Origin: Lentilactobacillus senioris DSM 24302 = JCM 17472
GTDB taxonomy: Bacteria > Bacillota > Bacilli > Lactobacillales > Lactobacillaceae
Reading direction: 5' to 3'
NCBI RefSeq assembly: GCF_001436555.1
Contig: NZ_AYZR01000004.1
Span: forward strand, 124,001-188,000
Length of the DNA stretch: 64,000 nt
A model generated the notes under the pieces. The model was not told the DNA's origin and did not search any database. It saw only the letters and a program-made list of their open reading frames with translations. Every line of letters begins with the position of its first letter. Positions within the stretch are counted from its first letter, which is position 1. Below are positions 7,670-14,656 of the stretch, piece by piece. A program made the translations under genes and the position numbers.

Positions 7670-8230
7670 ATGACTAAATATAAAGCAGAAATCGTTCCGT
7701 TAAATGCAGCTAAAATCGGTTCTAATGCCCACGGTACCGCCACTTTTGAGGTTACCGCTGACCAATTAACCATTCAAATTGAAATGTTTGATACTCCCGC
7801 CAACACCGAACATTGGGAACATTTCCACGGCTTTCCTGATGGCCGGCCGGCAGCAATTGCTACTGAAGCCAACGACGTTAATCAAGATGGCTTTGTCGAT
7901 TTAATGGAAACTGAATCAACATCGGGAACTACCATGGTGCCGTTTGATGACGCCCCGGAAAACATGGATATTCCTCATGACCGTTACCCAGTTGCTGATG
8001 ATCAGGGTTACTTTGCTTACACCAAACAGGTGCCCCTAAAAACCTTAACCACCAACTTTGAACAAGCCTTTGGCAGTGCTGACCTACAACTAGATAAGCG
8101 CGTTGTTTACATTCACGGCGTACCAGCCAATTTGAATTTACCGGATACGGTTGCTGGTATGGTGGGCCACTTTGATGCCCACGTCACCCTTCCCATCGCC
8201 GTTGGTAAGATTGAAAAAGTGAGTGACTAA
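7670..8230 (+). CDS. Cytosolic CHRD-like protein with an EF-hand calcium loop
   Basis: 186 residues, no signal peptide or membrane segment. The N-terminal half resembles a CHRD (chordin-like) beta domain (AxHGTATFEV, EHFHG). Residues 69-80, DVNQDGFVDLME, form a perfect 12-residue EF-hand/dockerin loop with D, N, D, G, V, D and E at the metal-ligand positions. Function is unknown. A paralogue lies at 11307-11858 with the loop at the same residues and His48/His53 also conserved. It is divergent from the Crp/Fnr gene and probably activated by it. SD GAGGAGG. Confidence 0.7.
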   Translation: MTKYKAEIVPLNAAKIGSNAHGTATFEVTADQLTIQIEMFDTPANTEHWEHFHGFPDGRPAAIATEANDVNQDGFVDLMETESTSGTTMVPFDDAPENMDIPHDRYPVADDQGYFAYTKQVPLKTLTTNFEQAFGSADLQLDKRVVYIHGVPANLNLPDTVAGMVGHFDAHVTLPIAVGKIEKVSD

Positions 8231-8236
8231 TTCGTT

Positions 8237-8395
8237 ATGAAAATAATCACCGTCATAGAATTAATTATTTACGCTATTGGCCTCGTCAGCATGTTACAAA
8301 TGCACATGGAGACTGCCATGTACTTAATGTTTGCCGGGATGATTTTGAATTGTCTCACGCATTTAATCATTCCCAATAAAAAATCAGGAGCTTAA
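8237..8395 (+). CDS. Small membrane protein, 52 residues
   Basis: The ATG reads MKIITVIELIIYAIGLVSML... and ends IIPNKKSGA. It has two hydrophobic helices with an unusually methionine-rich middle (eight Met in 52). There is no clear SD, and it begins 6 nt after the CHRD-like gene, so translation would depend on coupling. The last codons overlap the bidirectional terminator and the end of the ClC gene by 4 nt. Function unknown. Confidence 0.5.
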   Translation: MKIITVIELIIYAIGLVSMLQMHMETAMYLMFAGMILNCLTHLIIPNKKSGA

Positions 8396-8412
8396 TTAGC
8401 TCCTGATTTTTT
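8378..8412. terminator. Bidirectional terminator
   Basis: AAAAAATCAGGAGCT and AGCTCCTGATTTTTT arms are nearly perfect. The element serves the small membrane protein on plus and the ClC gene on minus, and overlaps both stop codons. Confidence 0.8.
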
Positions 8413-9648
8413 AGTTAAGATTAAATTCCCCGTTGCTACCGCCACACAAACCGCTAATCCTAATGGTAATAGTGCAGAATAGTTTAGATGACAGATTTCA
8501 AACAACATGAACATCGCCATTAATGGCGCCTGCTGAGAAGTTGCTAACAAGGCGCTGGCGCCCAGAATAGCAGCCTGCCAGATGGAAATTCCCGGGATAA
8601 ACAAACTAAGAATAAACCCAATTGTAGCTCCAATACTAGCTCCAATCGAGATGGAGGGCGTTAAGGTTCCGCCAGTTGCCCCAGCTTTTAAGGTGAAGAT
8701 CGACACAAAGGCTTTCGCAACTGCTCCCAACAAGATTAATTTAATAAGTGAGCTGGTCTGACTTTGAATCGCTAGTTGTGCTAACGCCCGGCCATTACCC
8801 ATAATTTGGGGGAAGCCCATAGCGATGATTCCGGTAACCAAACTAATTAACGGTAGTTGCCACAAGATCGGGTTACCTTTGGCTTTATGCTTACCGGCCC
8901 ACTTGAACCCCTTTCGAAAGAAGGCGCCTGCAATTCCACATACTGGAGCAATAATGGCTACCAACCAAATTGATTGCGGCGCAAAATTGAGCCGGCCCAC
9001 TAAGTAATATGGTTTGAAATCGTGCAGCCAAGAGCCAATCAACATCGCAATTAATGACATGGATAAGCTAACTACAACGATGCGTTTATTAGCCCGTTTC
9101 ATCAAAATTTCCACGCTAAACAGCATCCCGGTAATTGGCGCAATATATACTCCCGCAAAACCAGCCCCGGCTGCCGCCGCAATTAAAAGTTGCCGATCGG
9201 ACTCGTTTAGCTGAACCTGTCGTATTTTATGTAATAACTTCATCCAATTTTGGGCGATCAGAGATCCCAATTGACGAGGAGCAACTTCTCGACCAACTGG
9301 GCCACCAGCACCCACGTAAAAGATTTGAGTAACTATATCTACTAAGGTGGAGCTAACCGGAAATGTCTGTCCCTTAATTCCGTTTTCAATACTGACTACC
9401 GGCTTTAATTTTTTGCTGATAAACCACCACAGCAACGCAGCAATTAATCCAGCAATCACTAATGATAACAGTCTGTGAACCGGGGCAACATTGGTAGCCG
9501 CTGGATGTGCCGCCGTTTCATCCAAGTTTAAGAAAAGCCATTCGATGGTTTCTTGAAATAGTCCTAAAATGATGGTCCCAATTCCCACCAGGATTCCAAT
9601 CACCACTGTTGAAACTACCAGCGCTAAATTATCTCGCTGATTTTGCAT
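8392..9648 (-). CDS. ClC-family chloride (or fluoride) channel/antiporter
   Basis: 418 residues with about ten membrane helices. ClC landmarks are present: GGPVGREVAPRQ (the GREGP-type selectivity region, with VAP in place of GP), AAAAGAGFAGVYIAPITGMLFSVE, and GATGGTLTPSISIGASIG. The variant GREVAP sequence separates it from textbook EriC. Ion selectivity (chloride, fluoride) and channel versus H+ antiport cannot be decided here. No CBS domains. A perfect 22-bp palindrome at 9685-9706 lies in the promoter region. SD is AAGGGGA. Confidence 0.85.
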   Translation of the reverse strand: MQNQRDNLALVVSTVVIGILVGIGTIILGLFQETIEWLFLNLDETAAHPAATNVAPVHRLLSLVIAGLIAALLWWFISKKLKPVVSIENGIKGQTFPVSSTLVDIVTQIFYVGAGGPVGREVAPRQLGSLIAQNWMKLLHKIRQVQLNESDRQLLIAAAAGAGFAGVYIAPITGMLFSVEILMKRANKRIVVVSLSMSLIAMLIGSWLHDFKPYYLVGRLNFAPQSIWLVAIIAPVCGIAGAFFRKGFKWAGKHKAKGNPILWQLPLISLVTGIIAMGFPQIMGNGRALAQLAIQSQTSSLIKLILLGAVAKAFVSIFTLKAGATGGTLTPSISIGASIGATIGFILSLFIPGISIWQAAILGASALLATSQQAPLMAMFMLFEICHLNYSALLPLGLAVCVAVATGNLILTKKSGAN

Positions 9649-9684
9649 AACTAATAATCCCCTTTTAAAATATCACTTATCTCT

Positions 9685-9706
9685 GTAATTTGAGCCGTCA
9701 AATTAC
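9685..9706. promoter_or_regulatory. Perfect 9-bp-arm palindrome upstream of the ClC gene
   Basis: The arms GTAATTTGA and TCAAATTAC flank a central GCCG. It lies 37-58 nt before the ClC start codon with no T-run, so it looks like an operator and not a terminator. The minus strand contains a possible -35 (TTGACG) inside it. The cognate regulator is unknown. Confidence 0.4.
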
Positions 9707-9741
9707 TATAACATAGATTTTTCTCAGCTAAGTATCTTTCG

Positions 9742-9804
9742 TTGACTTTGTTTTTCTCCCGTGATAAAGTATCATTACGCTAAATGGTAATAGTTACTAT
9801 TTAG
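9742..9804 (+). promoter_or_regulatory. Promoter with Zur-box-like operator
   Basis: TTGACT (9742-9747), a 17-bp spacer and TAAAGT (9765-9770) are followed at about +4 by a 25-bp near-palindrome (9780-9804) centred on A9792. Its core AAATGGTAAT-A-GTTACTATTT differs at only three positions from the Bacillus Zur consensus (AAATCGTAAT-n-ATTACGATTT). Placement on the start site predicts zinc-dependent repression of the L32 operon. Confidence 0.55.
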
Positions 9805-9835
9805 TTAATAAACTTTAATTCTAAGGAGTACTACT

Positions 9836-9946
9836 ATGGAAAAAACTGATTTAGCAACTGCTTACCGTAAACTCAAAAGTCCTAACATCAAAACCCGCAA
9901 CCGCGCCAAAAAAATTATTCAAGACGCCAAACGCAATCAAAAATAG
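9836..9946 (+). CDS. 36-residue basic ORF in the putative Zur regulon
   Basis: MEKTDLATAYRKLKSP...QDAKRNQK, with AAGGAG 7 nt upstream. It is highly basic, has no Cys or hydrophobic segment, and is predicted mostly helical. It lies between the Zur-like site and the L32 gene, whose SD follows 12 nt after this stop. It could be a ribosome-associated peptide or a translated leader for L32. I know no homologue. Confidence 0.5.
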   Translation: MEKTDLATAYRKLKSPNIKTRNRAKKIIQDAKRNQK

Positions 9947-9970
9947 CTTGTCGCTATAGGAGGTAACATC

Positions 9971-10138
9971 ATCGCAGTCCCCGCAAGAAGAACATCCAAA
10001 AATAAAAAGAACAATCGCCGTGCCAATCAAAAATTAAAGCAACCTAACTTGTCCCGTGATCCTCAAACTGGCAAATACCATTTGAGTCATCATGTCTCAG
10101 CAGATGGTTACTATAATGGCAAAAAGGTGATTAACTAA
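9971..10138 (+). CDS. rpmF: 50S ribosomal protein L32, cysteine-free form, with an AUC start
   Basis: 55 residues. AVPARRTSKNKKNNRR at the N-terminus and HHVSADGYYNGKKVIN at the end are L32 signatures. The four zinc-ribbon Cys of the usual form are absent (SRDPQTGKY in place of CPxC), so this is the zinc-independent C-minus paralogue. The codon at the invariant Met position is ATC, 7 nt after a perfect AGGAGG; no ATG, GTG or TTG is available in frame. Either AUC is used for initiation, as AUU is in infC, or the gene is silenced by one base change. The context (Zur-like box upstream, zinc/cadmium sensor downstream) supports use under zinc limitation. Confidence 0.85.
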   Translation: MAVPARRTSKNKKNNRRANQKLKQPNLSRDPQTGKYHLSHHVSADGYYNGKKVIN

Positions 10139-10139
10139 A

Positions 10140-10185
10140 AAGATGTAAACTACCAGTGTTGAACTGATAATTTACATCTTTTTTT
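10140..10185. terminator. Bidirectional terminator
   Basis: AAAGATGTAAA / TTTACATCTTTTTTT arms separate the L32 gene from the convergent ArsR gene. Confidence 0.75.
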
Positions 10186-10191
10186 GTAGAA

Positions 10192-10554
10192 TTAATCTCC
10201 ATTGATCTCAATCGTTCCATTCACTGGTTCACCATCGTGGGCTTTACCAGTCAAAACGTGATCAGTATGTGCAAGGATGGAATTCATTGTGGTAATGACG
10301 TGCGGATCAGTCAGTTGATAATAAATTGACTTGCCCACTCTTTGTTGACTAATCAATTGATAATCTCGTAATTCCTTTAGTTGATGGGACAGCGAAGACT
10401 GTTCAATTTGTAAAATTTCTTGCAGTTCGCTTACGTTAAACTGCTTTTGCTCTAATAAATATAAAATTTGAATTCGAGTTTTATTTCCCAGTAGGCGCGC
10501 AATTTTGACCGCCTCGTCTAGCTTGGCTGGGTGAATTAAGTTAATCGATTCCAC
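10192..10554 (-). CDS. ArsR-family zinc/cobalt sensor of the CzrA (alpha-5 site) type
   Basis: 120 residues, winged HTH (residues 10-80, QSSLSHQLKELRDYQLI as recognition helix). Asp83, His85, His96 and His99 reproduce exactly the D-x-H-x10-H-x2-H alpha-5 metal site of Staphylococcus CzrA. There is no Cys anywhere, so it lacks the alpha-3 CadC/CmtR thiolate site. It should release DNA on binding Zn(II) or Co(II). It follows the CadD-type exporter gene by 12 nt in one operon. Confidence 0.85.
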   Translation of the reverse strand: MESINLIHPAKLDEAVKIARLLGNKTRIQILYLLEQKQFNVSELQEILQIEQSSLSHQLKELRDYQLISQQRVGKSIYYQLTDPHVITTMNSILAHTDHVLTGKAHDGEPVNGTIEINGD

Positions 10555-10566
10555 TGCTAACCTCCG

Positions 10567-11175
10567 TTAAATAAGTGCCAGGATATGAGTAATCGTACCT
10601 GCATCCCACAAAACATACAAGCCTAACGCAATATAAATTATCGCAGTGGTCGTTTCCCCAAATTTCGCAAAAAATTGATGAACTGCCGGGACCAATGTTA
10701 AGCGGTATGCTGCAAAAATAATCACCGTTAAAATCACCAGAAAAAGTCCTAATATAGCTGGTAGATAAGCAAATGGCGTGTTAGCAAAGAACGGGATATA
10801 CATTGCTAAATTGTCTGCGCCACACGTAGTTACTGTGATCAGCACCACGTTAGAAATAATTTTAGTTGAACTGGCCTTAGCTAGGGTCTCTTTGGCTTCA
10901 TCCACTTCATCATCATCAGCAAAAAAAGTCCGAATTCCCATGTAAATTGGAATTAAACCTAGCAAGCCTAGTAGCCATTCTGCTGGAATTAATTTTAAAA
11001 CGTAGGCCACGATAATCGCAACCGCCAACAATAATCCATTCCCCAAATACGCTCCGATCACTACTGGGCGAGCTAACTTCCCCCGATACATCCCAAACAT
11101 CAATAATAAGATCACAAAATAATCCGAAGTAGTTCCAATGTACGATAATAGGGCGGTTCCCAAAGCTTCTAACAT
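10567..11175 (-). CDS. cadD: CadD-family cadmium/zinc resistance transporter
   Basis: About 202 residues with five to six membrane helices. CadD signatures are readable: TTSDYFVILLLMFG, GAYLGNG, ITVTTCGADNLAMYIPFFA. The ATG at 11175 is chosen because AAGGAG lies 6 nt upstream; the frame is open ten codons further. The family confers cadmium resistance by export. With the CzrA-like sensor it forms a self-contained metal efflux operon with an operator-like inverted repeat over the start region. Confidence 0.87.
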   Translation of the reverse strand: MLEALGTALLSYIGTTSDYFVILLLMFGMYRGKLARPVVIGAYLGNGLLLAVAIIVAYVLKLIPAEWLLGLLGLIPIYMGIRTFFADDDEVDEAKETLAKASSTKIISNVVLITVTTCGADNLAMYIPFFANTPFAYLPAILGLFLVILTVIIFAAYRLTLVPAVHQFFAKFGETTTAIIYIALGLYVLWDAGTITHILALI

Positions 11176-11187
11176 AAATTTCTCCTT

Positions 11188-11223
11188 ATATGAAATAATG
11201 GTCATATGATATTTATTTCATAT
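11188..11223. promoter_or_regulatory. Inverted-repeat operator of the cadD operon
   Basis: ATATGAAATAA (11188-11198) and TTATTTCATAT (11213-11223) are perfect 11-bp inverted repeats around a TCATATGA core. The ATATGAA half-sites resemble ArsR/SmtB-family operators. The position, 13-48 nt before cadD, is right for repression by the operon's own sensor. Confidence 0.6.
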
Positions 11224-11269
11224 TAACACATACATATAATTAACTCCAATCTATTTTATTTATGTACCA

Positions 11270-11304
11270 AAAAAGACCCGCTCTGTATCGAGCAAGTCTT
11301 CTTC
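11270..11304 (-). terminator. Terminator after the second CHRD-like gene
   Basis: On the minus strand AGACTTGCTC / GAGCGGGTCT is followed by a T-run. Confidence 0.65.
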
Positions 11305-11306
11305 AT

Positions 11307-11858
11307 TTATCCCTCATCTATTTCCATAATCTGGCCACACGCTATTGGCAACATCACATGCGGTTTATCACCTTGCACAGTTTTAGGAAGCTCAATATCT
11401 TTAGCCACTCCGTAAACGTAAATCACCCGCTTAGCCAGATCTAACTTAGCATTATTATAAGCATCCTTAAAGTTGCGGACCAATTCGTCGATTCCCACTT
11501 CTTTGTAATAGTCGTAGTCGCCCTTTTCGTTAGCAACCGGATAACTATCTGCCGTAAAATCCAATCGTTGGGGAGCTTCATTAAGTGGAATCAGTGGTTG
11601 CCCAGAGATATGCTCAATTTCAACATAATCTATAACCCCATCTTGATTAGCATCTTGGGTCATAGCTGCCGGTTCTGCTAATCGATTATTTACTAATCCA
11701 TGGATATCTTGGTGGTGTAGCACTTTTGCGGGTACCCCGGTCATTTCAACCGTAATTTTTAAGCGTTGCTCATTTAATTCAAAGCTGGCTTTTCCGTGAG
11801 GTACCAATCCAGTTTTAGCTTCATTAAGTGGTGTGATAATCGCTTCATATCTTGTCAT
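11307..11858 (-). CDS. Second CHRD-like protein with an EF-hand loop
   Basis: 183 residues, paralogous along the full length to the protein at 7670-8230: same N-terminus (YxAxIxPLNxAK), PHGKASFEL, IHG, and DKPHVMLPIAxG near the end. Residues 69-80, DANQDGVIDYVE, again form a complete EF-hand loop. There is no signal peptide, so any calcium or other metal binding would be cytosolic. SD AAGGGGA. No FNR-like box is visible upstream, so regulation has diverged from the first copy. Function unknown. Confidence 0.7.
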   Translation of the reverse strand: MTRYEAIITPLNEAKTGLVPHGKASFELNEQRLKITVEMTGVPAKVLHHQDIHGLVNNRLAEPAAMTQDANQDGVIDYVEIEHISGQPLIPLNEAPQRLDFTADSYPVANEKGDYDYYKEVGIDELVRNFKDAYNNAKLDLAKRVIYVYGVAKDIELPKTVQGDKPHVMLPIACGQIMEIDEG

Positions 11859-11967
11859 ATCAGATTCCCCTTTTAATATGTATTTATAATTAATTAACTA
11901 ATATCGTCTTCATTATACTCTTAAATCTTCATTAGGGAATTCCTATTGCTCACTAAATTTACAGATT

Positions 11968-11995
11968 AAAAAACGACCTCCGAAGAAGTCGTCTT
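11968..11995 (-). terminator. Terminator after the GNAT gene
   Basis: ACGAC / GTCGT stem with a CTTCGGAG-like loop region, then six T on the minus strand. Confidence 0.65.
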
Positions 11996-11999
11996 AACC

Positions 12000-12545
12000 T
12001 TATTCCCAATCAGCCTTAGTTAGTTTAGTAAAGTGTTCCACGATGTATTCGTTTAGCACCGGATTAAACATTCGCTGTACCGTATGATCGTACTTGAATC
12101 CCTGCTTTTCTTGAGCTCGTTTGGATTGTAGATTACCATCCTTATAACCACACCAAATTGCTTGCAGGTCGCAGTCTTCAAAACCATAAGTCACTACCGC
12201 TTGAATTGCCTCAGGCATTATTCCCTGTCCCCAAAACGGTTCTCCTAGCCAATAGCTAATCTCTGCTTCCCCCATTTGCATAAAATCTTTGCCGTTACCA
12301 TCCGCCACTAACTCTAAACCTACCAAACCAATCACATTTTCCGGATTAGTTTTTAAGGTAATCGCAAAGATATGAGGACTCATAAAATATTCCTCAATGT
12401 AATGGCGAGAATCAGCCACACTTTGATGTGGTGGCCAACCAGCGATGGGCCCCACCTTCGGATTTTTAGCGTATTGATAAACACTAGGGGCATCTGCTAA
12501 CGTAAAGTTACGTAAAAAAAGTCTATTTGTTTGTATTTCTGTCAT
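12000..12545 (-). CDS. GNAT-family N-acetyltransferase (RimJ/RimL-like)
   Basis: 181 residues. Typical RimL-type layout: N-terminal LFLRNFTLADAPSVYQYAKNP, strand AEISYWLGEPFWGQGIMPEAIQAVVTYGF (acetyl-CoA binding region with the variant WGQGIMPEA), and SKRAQEKQGFKYD towards the C-terminus. Such enzymes acetylate protein N-termini, amines or antibiotics; the substrate is not inferable. The interesting point is upstream: the gene is preceded on its own strand by a structured leader (12620-12784) ending in an intrinsic terminator with a competing stem. Confidence 0.85.
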   Translation of the reverse strand: MTEIQTNRLFLRNFTLADAPSVYQYAKNPKVGPIAGWPPHQSVADSRHYIEEYFMSPHIFAITLKTNPENVIGLVGLELVADGNGKDFMQMGEAEISYWLGEPFWGQGIMPEAIQAVVTYGFEDCDLQAIWCGYKDGNLQSKRAQEKQGFKYDHTVQRMFNPVLNEYIVEHFTKLTKADWE

Positions 12546-12619
12546 TTCACTACTCCTAATCTACATTTAAAAACCAATTTATTCTAGAATTAGCACGGTT
12601 AGGCTAGCAGTTGAGATAC

Positions 12620-12784
12620 AAAAAAAGCCGCCGTTTCCGACGTCAGTTGTTAAGGATAGCTAAATTTTAAATTCACTATCAATAAAACGGTCGGATTTTA
12701 AGTAACTACCGCAAACCACACCAAAAACATGTACCTTACGCTACATTCTAGACAAAGCTAAAACTGTTACTTAAAATCACGACC
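12620..12784 (-). promoter_or_regulatory. Riboswitch-like transcription attenuator upstream of the GNAT gene
   Basis: Read on the minus strand, ATTTTAAGTAAC (12777-12766) pairs perfectly with GTTACTTAAAAT (12706-12695), extended by GGTCG/CGACC, enclosing 59 nt. The CCGACC at 12694-12689 is also the start of CCGACCGTTT, which pairs with AAACGGCGG (12636-12628) just before seven U. The two stems are mutually exclusive, which is the logic of an expression switch. The enclosed loop matches no aptamer I know. Confidence 0.5.
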
Positions 12785-12921
12785 CCCTTTAATTACGATT
12801 TTATTAATATCTCATTCTTACACGTCACCATTCAATCGTCAACTCAAAAGAAGTTATTAACAAGTCAAATGATTGCTCTTTTATTTCAAGTGATTATGAT
12901 TACAGCATGGGGGTGTTAAAA

Positions 12922-13584
12922 ATGACTAAGAGTAATATTGCCGAACGACCTGCGTTTGGTGCAATCTTAACGATGGTAGCTGGTAGTATTGACGCGTACA
13001 CTTTTATGTTACACGGAGAAGTGTTTGCTGGTTTGCAAACCGGAAACTTAATTTTATTAGGGCTTAACTTAGGGCGCGGACAATTCGCAATTAGTTTGCG
13101 GTATGCTTTATCGTTATTAGCCTTCTTTGTGGGTACCATTTTAATTCGCTTACTGCAACGAAGCCACCAGTTACGTGACAACGATAAACGCCGACGCCAA
13201 ATGATTTTAGCCTACGAATTCAGTTTGTTAATTATAGTGGCTTTCTTGGGAAAATACCTTCCTAACCTCTTAGCTACTTCTATTCTTTCAATAGCCGCCG
13301 CTGCGGAATTACAAGAATTTCGCAAACTAGCTGGCGGCCCGTTCACCCCATTAATGATGACCGGAAATCTAAGAACCCTTGCTGAAACCAGCTTTGACTC
13401 TATCGTTTACCATGAAGCCGCAGCTAAAAGTAAGTTCAAAACCACAGCGTTAATTATGATTACCTTTGCCTTAGGGGCCTCAATTGTCGCAATCCTAATT
13501 CCAATTGCTGGAACTTGGACTATTTTATTTCCTGCAGTCTTGTTAGCAATTGCCTGGTCACTAATTTATTTTAATGCCGATTAA
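12922..13584 (+). CDS. YoaK-family membrane protein (DUF1275)
   Basis: 220 residues from the ATG at 12922 (GGGGGTG 6 nt upstream); an in-frame ATG at 12907 lacks an SD. DUF1275 landmarks: GSIDAYTFMLHGEVFAGLQTGN near the N-terminus, and EFRKLAGGPFTPLMMTGNLRTLAE in the second half, with about six membrane helices. Function in the family is not established. It stands alone between the attenuator region and a convergent dehydrogenase. Confidence 0.85.
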   Translation: MTKSNIAERPAFGAILTMVAGSIDAYTFMLHGEVFAGLQTGNLILLGLNLGRGQFAISLRYALSLLAFFVGTILIRLLQRSHQLRDNDKRRRQMILAYEFSLLIIVAFLGKYLPNLLATSILSIAAAAELQEFRKLAGGPFTPLMMTGNLRTLAETSFDSIVYHEAAAKSKFKTTALIMITFALGASIVAILIPIAGTWTILFPAVLLAIAWSLIYFNAD

Positions 13585-13586
13585 TT

Positions 13587-13620
13587 AAAAAAGTCCTAGC
13601 ATCTAAGCTAGGGATTTTTT
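13587..13620. terminator. Bidirectional terminator
   Basis: AAAAAAGTCCTAGC / GCTAGGGATTTTTT around ATCTAA, shared by the convergent YoaK-like and dehydrogenase genes. Confidence 0.85.
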
Positions 13621-14580
13621 TTAGTTAATTACGTACTTAGGCAACTGACCATTAGCCACCGCAATGACGTTTTCAGCAATGATGTTCCCCATTGCGTTGC
13701 GAGCCTCAACCGTCGCATTTCCAATATGGGGCGTTAAGATCACGTTTTTCATTTCAGTCAATCCCGGCGTCACTTTAGGTTCATGTTCATAAACGTCTAG
13801 GGCTGCCCCGCCAATTTCACCAGCTCTTAAAGCTGTTACCAGTGCCTCTTCATCTACAATTGGCCCCCGACCCACATTAATCAAGGCAGCCGTCTTTTTC
13901 ATTTGGTGAAAGGTATCAGTATTAAATTGATGGAAGTTCTCATCTGTCAATGGAGCGTTAATACTAATAAAATCACTGGTACTAATTAGTTCATCCATTG
14001 AAACATACTTAACCCCCAAGCTACGTTCTTGTGGATCTGAAAGCTGGTGATGTTGCCAATATTGGACGTTCATCGATAGTGCCCGGGCTTTTTGGGCAAC
14101 AGATTGGCCAATATTACCCAGTCCCACGATCCCTAGCGTCTTGCCAGCGATCTCGTGACCTAAGAAGAATAGCGGTGACCAACCCGGAAAGCCAGTAGTT
14201 CTCATCATTGTGTCCCCTTCAACAATGCGATGACTTAGATCCAATATCAGCCCTAGGGTAACTTCCGCTACAGAATTAGTAGAGACTAGCGGTGTGTTGG
14301 TAACCGCAATATTTTTAGAGCGGGCATAATTAAAATCAATATTATTAAATCCAGCCCCAAAGTTAGCGATTAATTTTAGATTAGGAGCGCCATCGATAAT
14401 TTCTTTATCAACCTGCGTAGAAAGCGGAGTAATCAAAAAATCCACATCCTTCACTGCAGCCAACAATTCATTATGAGTAATCAACGTTTCCTGAGAATAC
14501 ATTGTGACTTCAAGATTTGCAGCCTTAATTTTTTCAACGGTGACTTCTGGCAATGGTGCAGAGATAAATACTTTCATCAT
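13621..14580 (-). CDS. D-isomer-specific 2-hydroxyacid dehydrogenase (glyoxylate/hydroxypyruvate reductase-like)
   Basis: 319 residues. Catalytic-domain N-terminus with FGAGFNNID, Rossmann motif GLGNIGQSVA (~152-161), INVGRGPIVDEEALV with the catalytic Arg loop, DVYEHEP with the catalytic Glu, and LTPHIGNAT with the catalytic His. NAD(P)H-dependent reduction of 2-keto acids is expected. The layout is closest to GyaR/GhrB-type glyoxylate reductases and not D-lactate dehydrogenase. Two ATGs are adjacent at the start; GGGAGGG lies upstream. Confidence 0.88.
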   Translation of the reverse strand: MMKVFISAPLPEVTVEKIKAANLEVTMYSQETLITHNELLAAVKDVDFLITPLSTQVDKEIIDGAPNLKLIANFGAGFNNIDFNYARSKNIAVTNTPLVSTNSVAEVTLGLILDLSHRIVEGDTMMRTTGFPGWSPLFFLGHEIAGKTLGIVGLGNIGQSVAQKARALSMNVQYWQHHQLSDPQERSLGVKYVSMDELISTSDFISINAPLTDENFHQFNTDTFHQMKKTAALINVGRGPIVDEEALVTALRAGEIGGAALDVYEHEPKVTPGLTEMKNVILTPHIGNATVEARNAMGNIIAENVIAVANGQLPKYVIN

Positions 14581-14656
14581 GGTAAACCCTCCCAGTTAAA
14601 TGCTTAATTTAACCCAAAGTATAGATCGAATTGTTAGGAAGAACAACCGCAAAGCC

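Noticed and set aside
11262-11444. Plus-strand ORF opposite the second CHRD-like gene
   Set aside because: Antisense to a well-supported gene, no SD and no domain.
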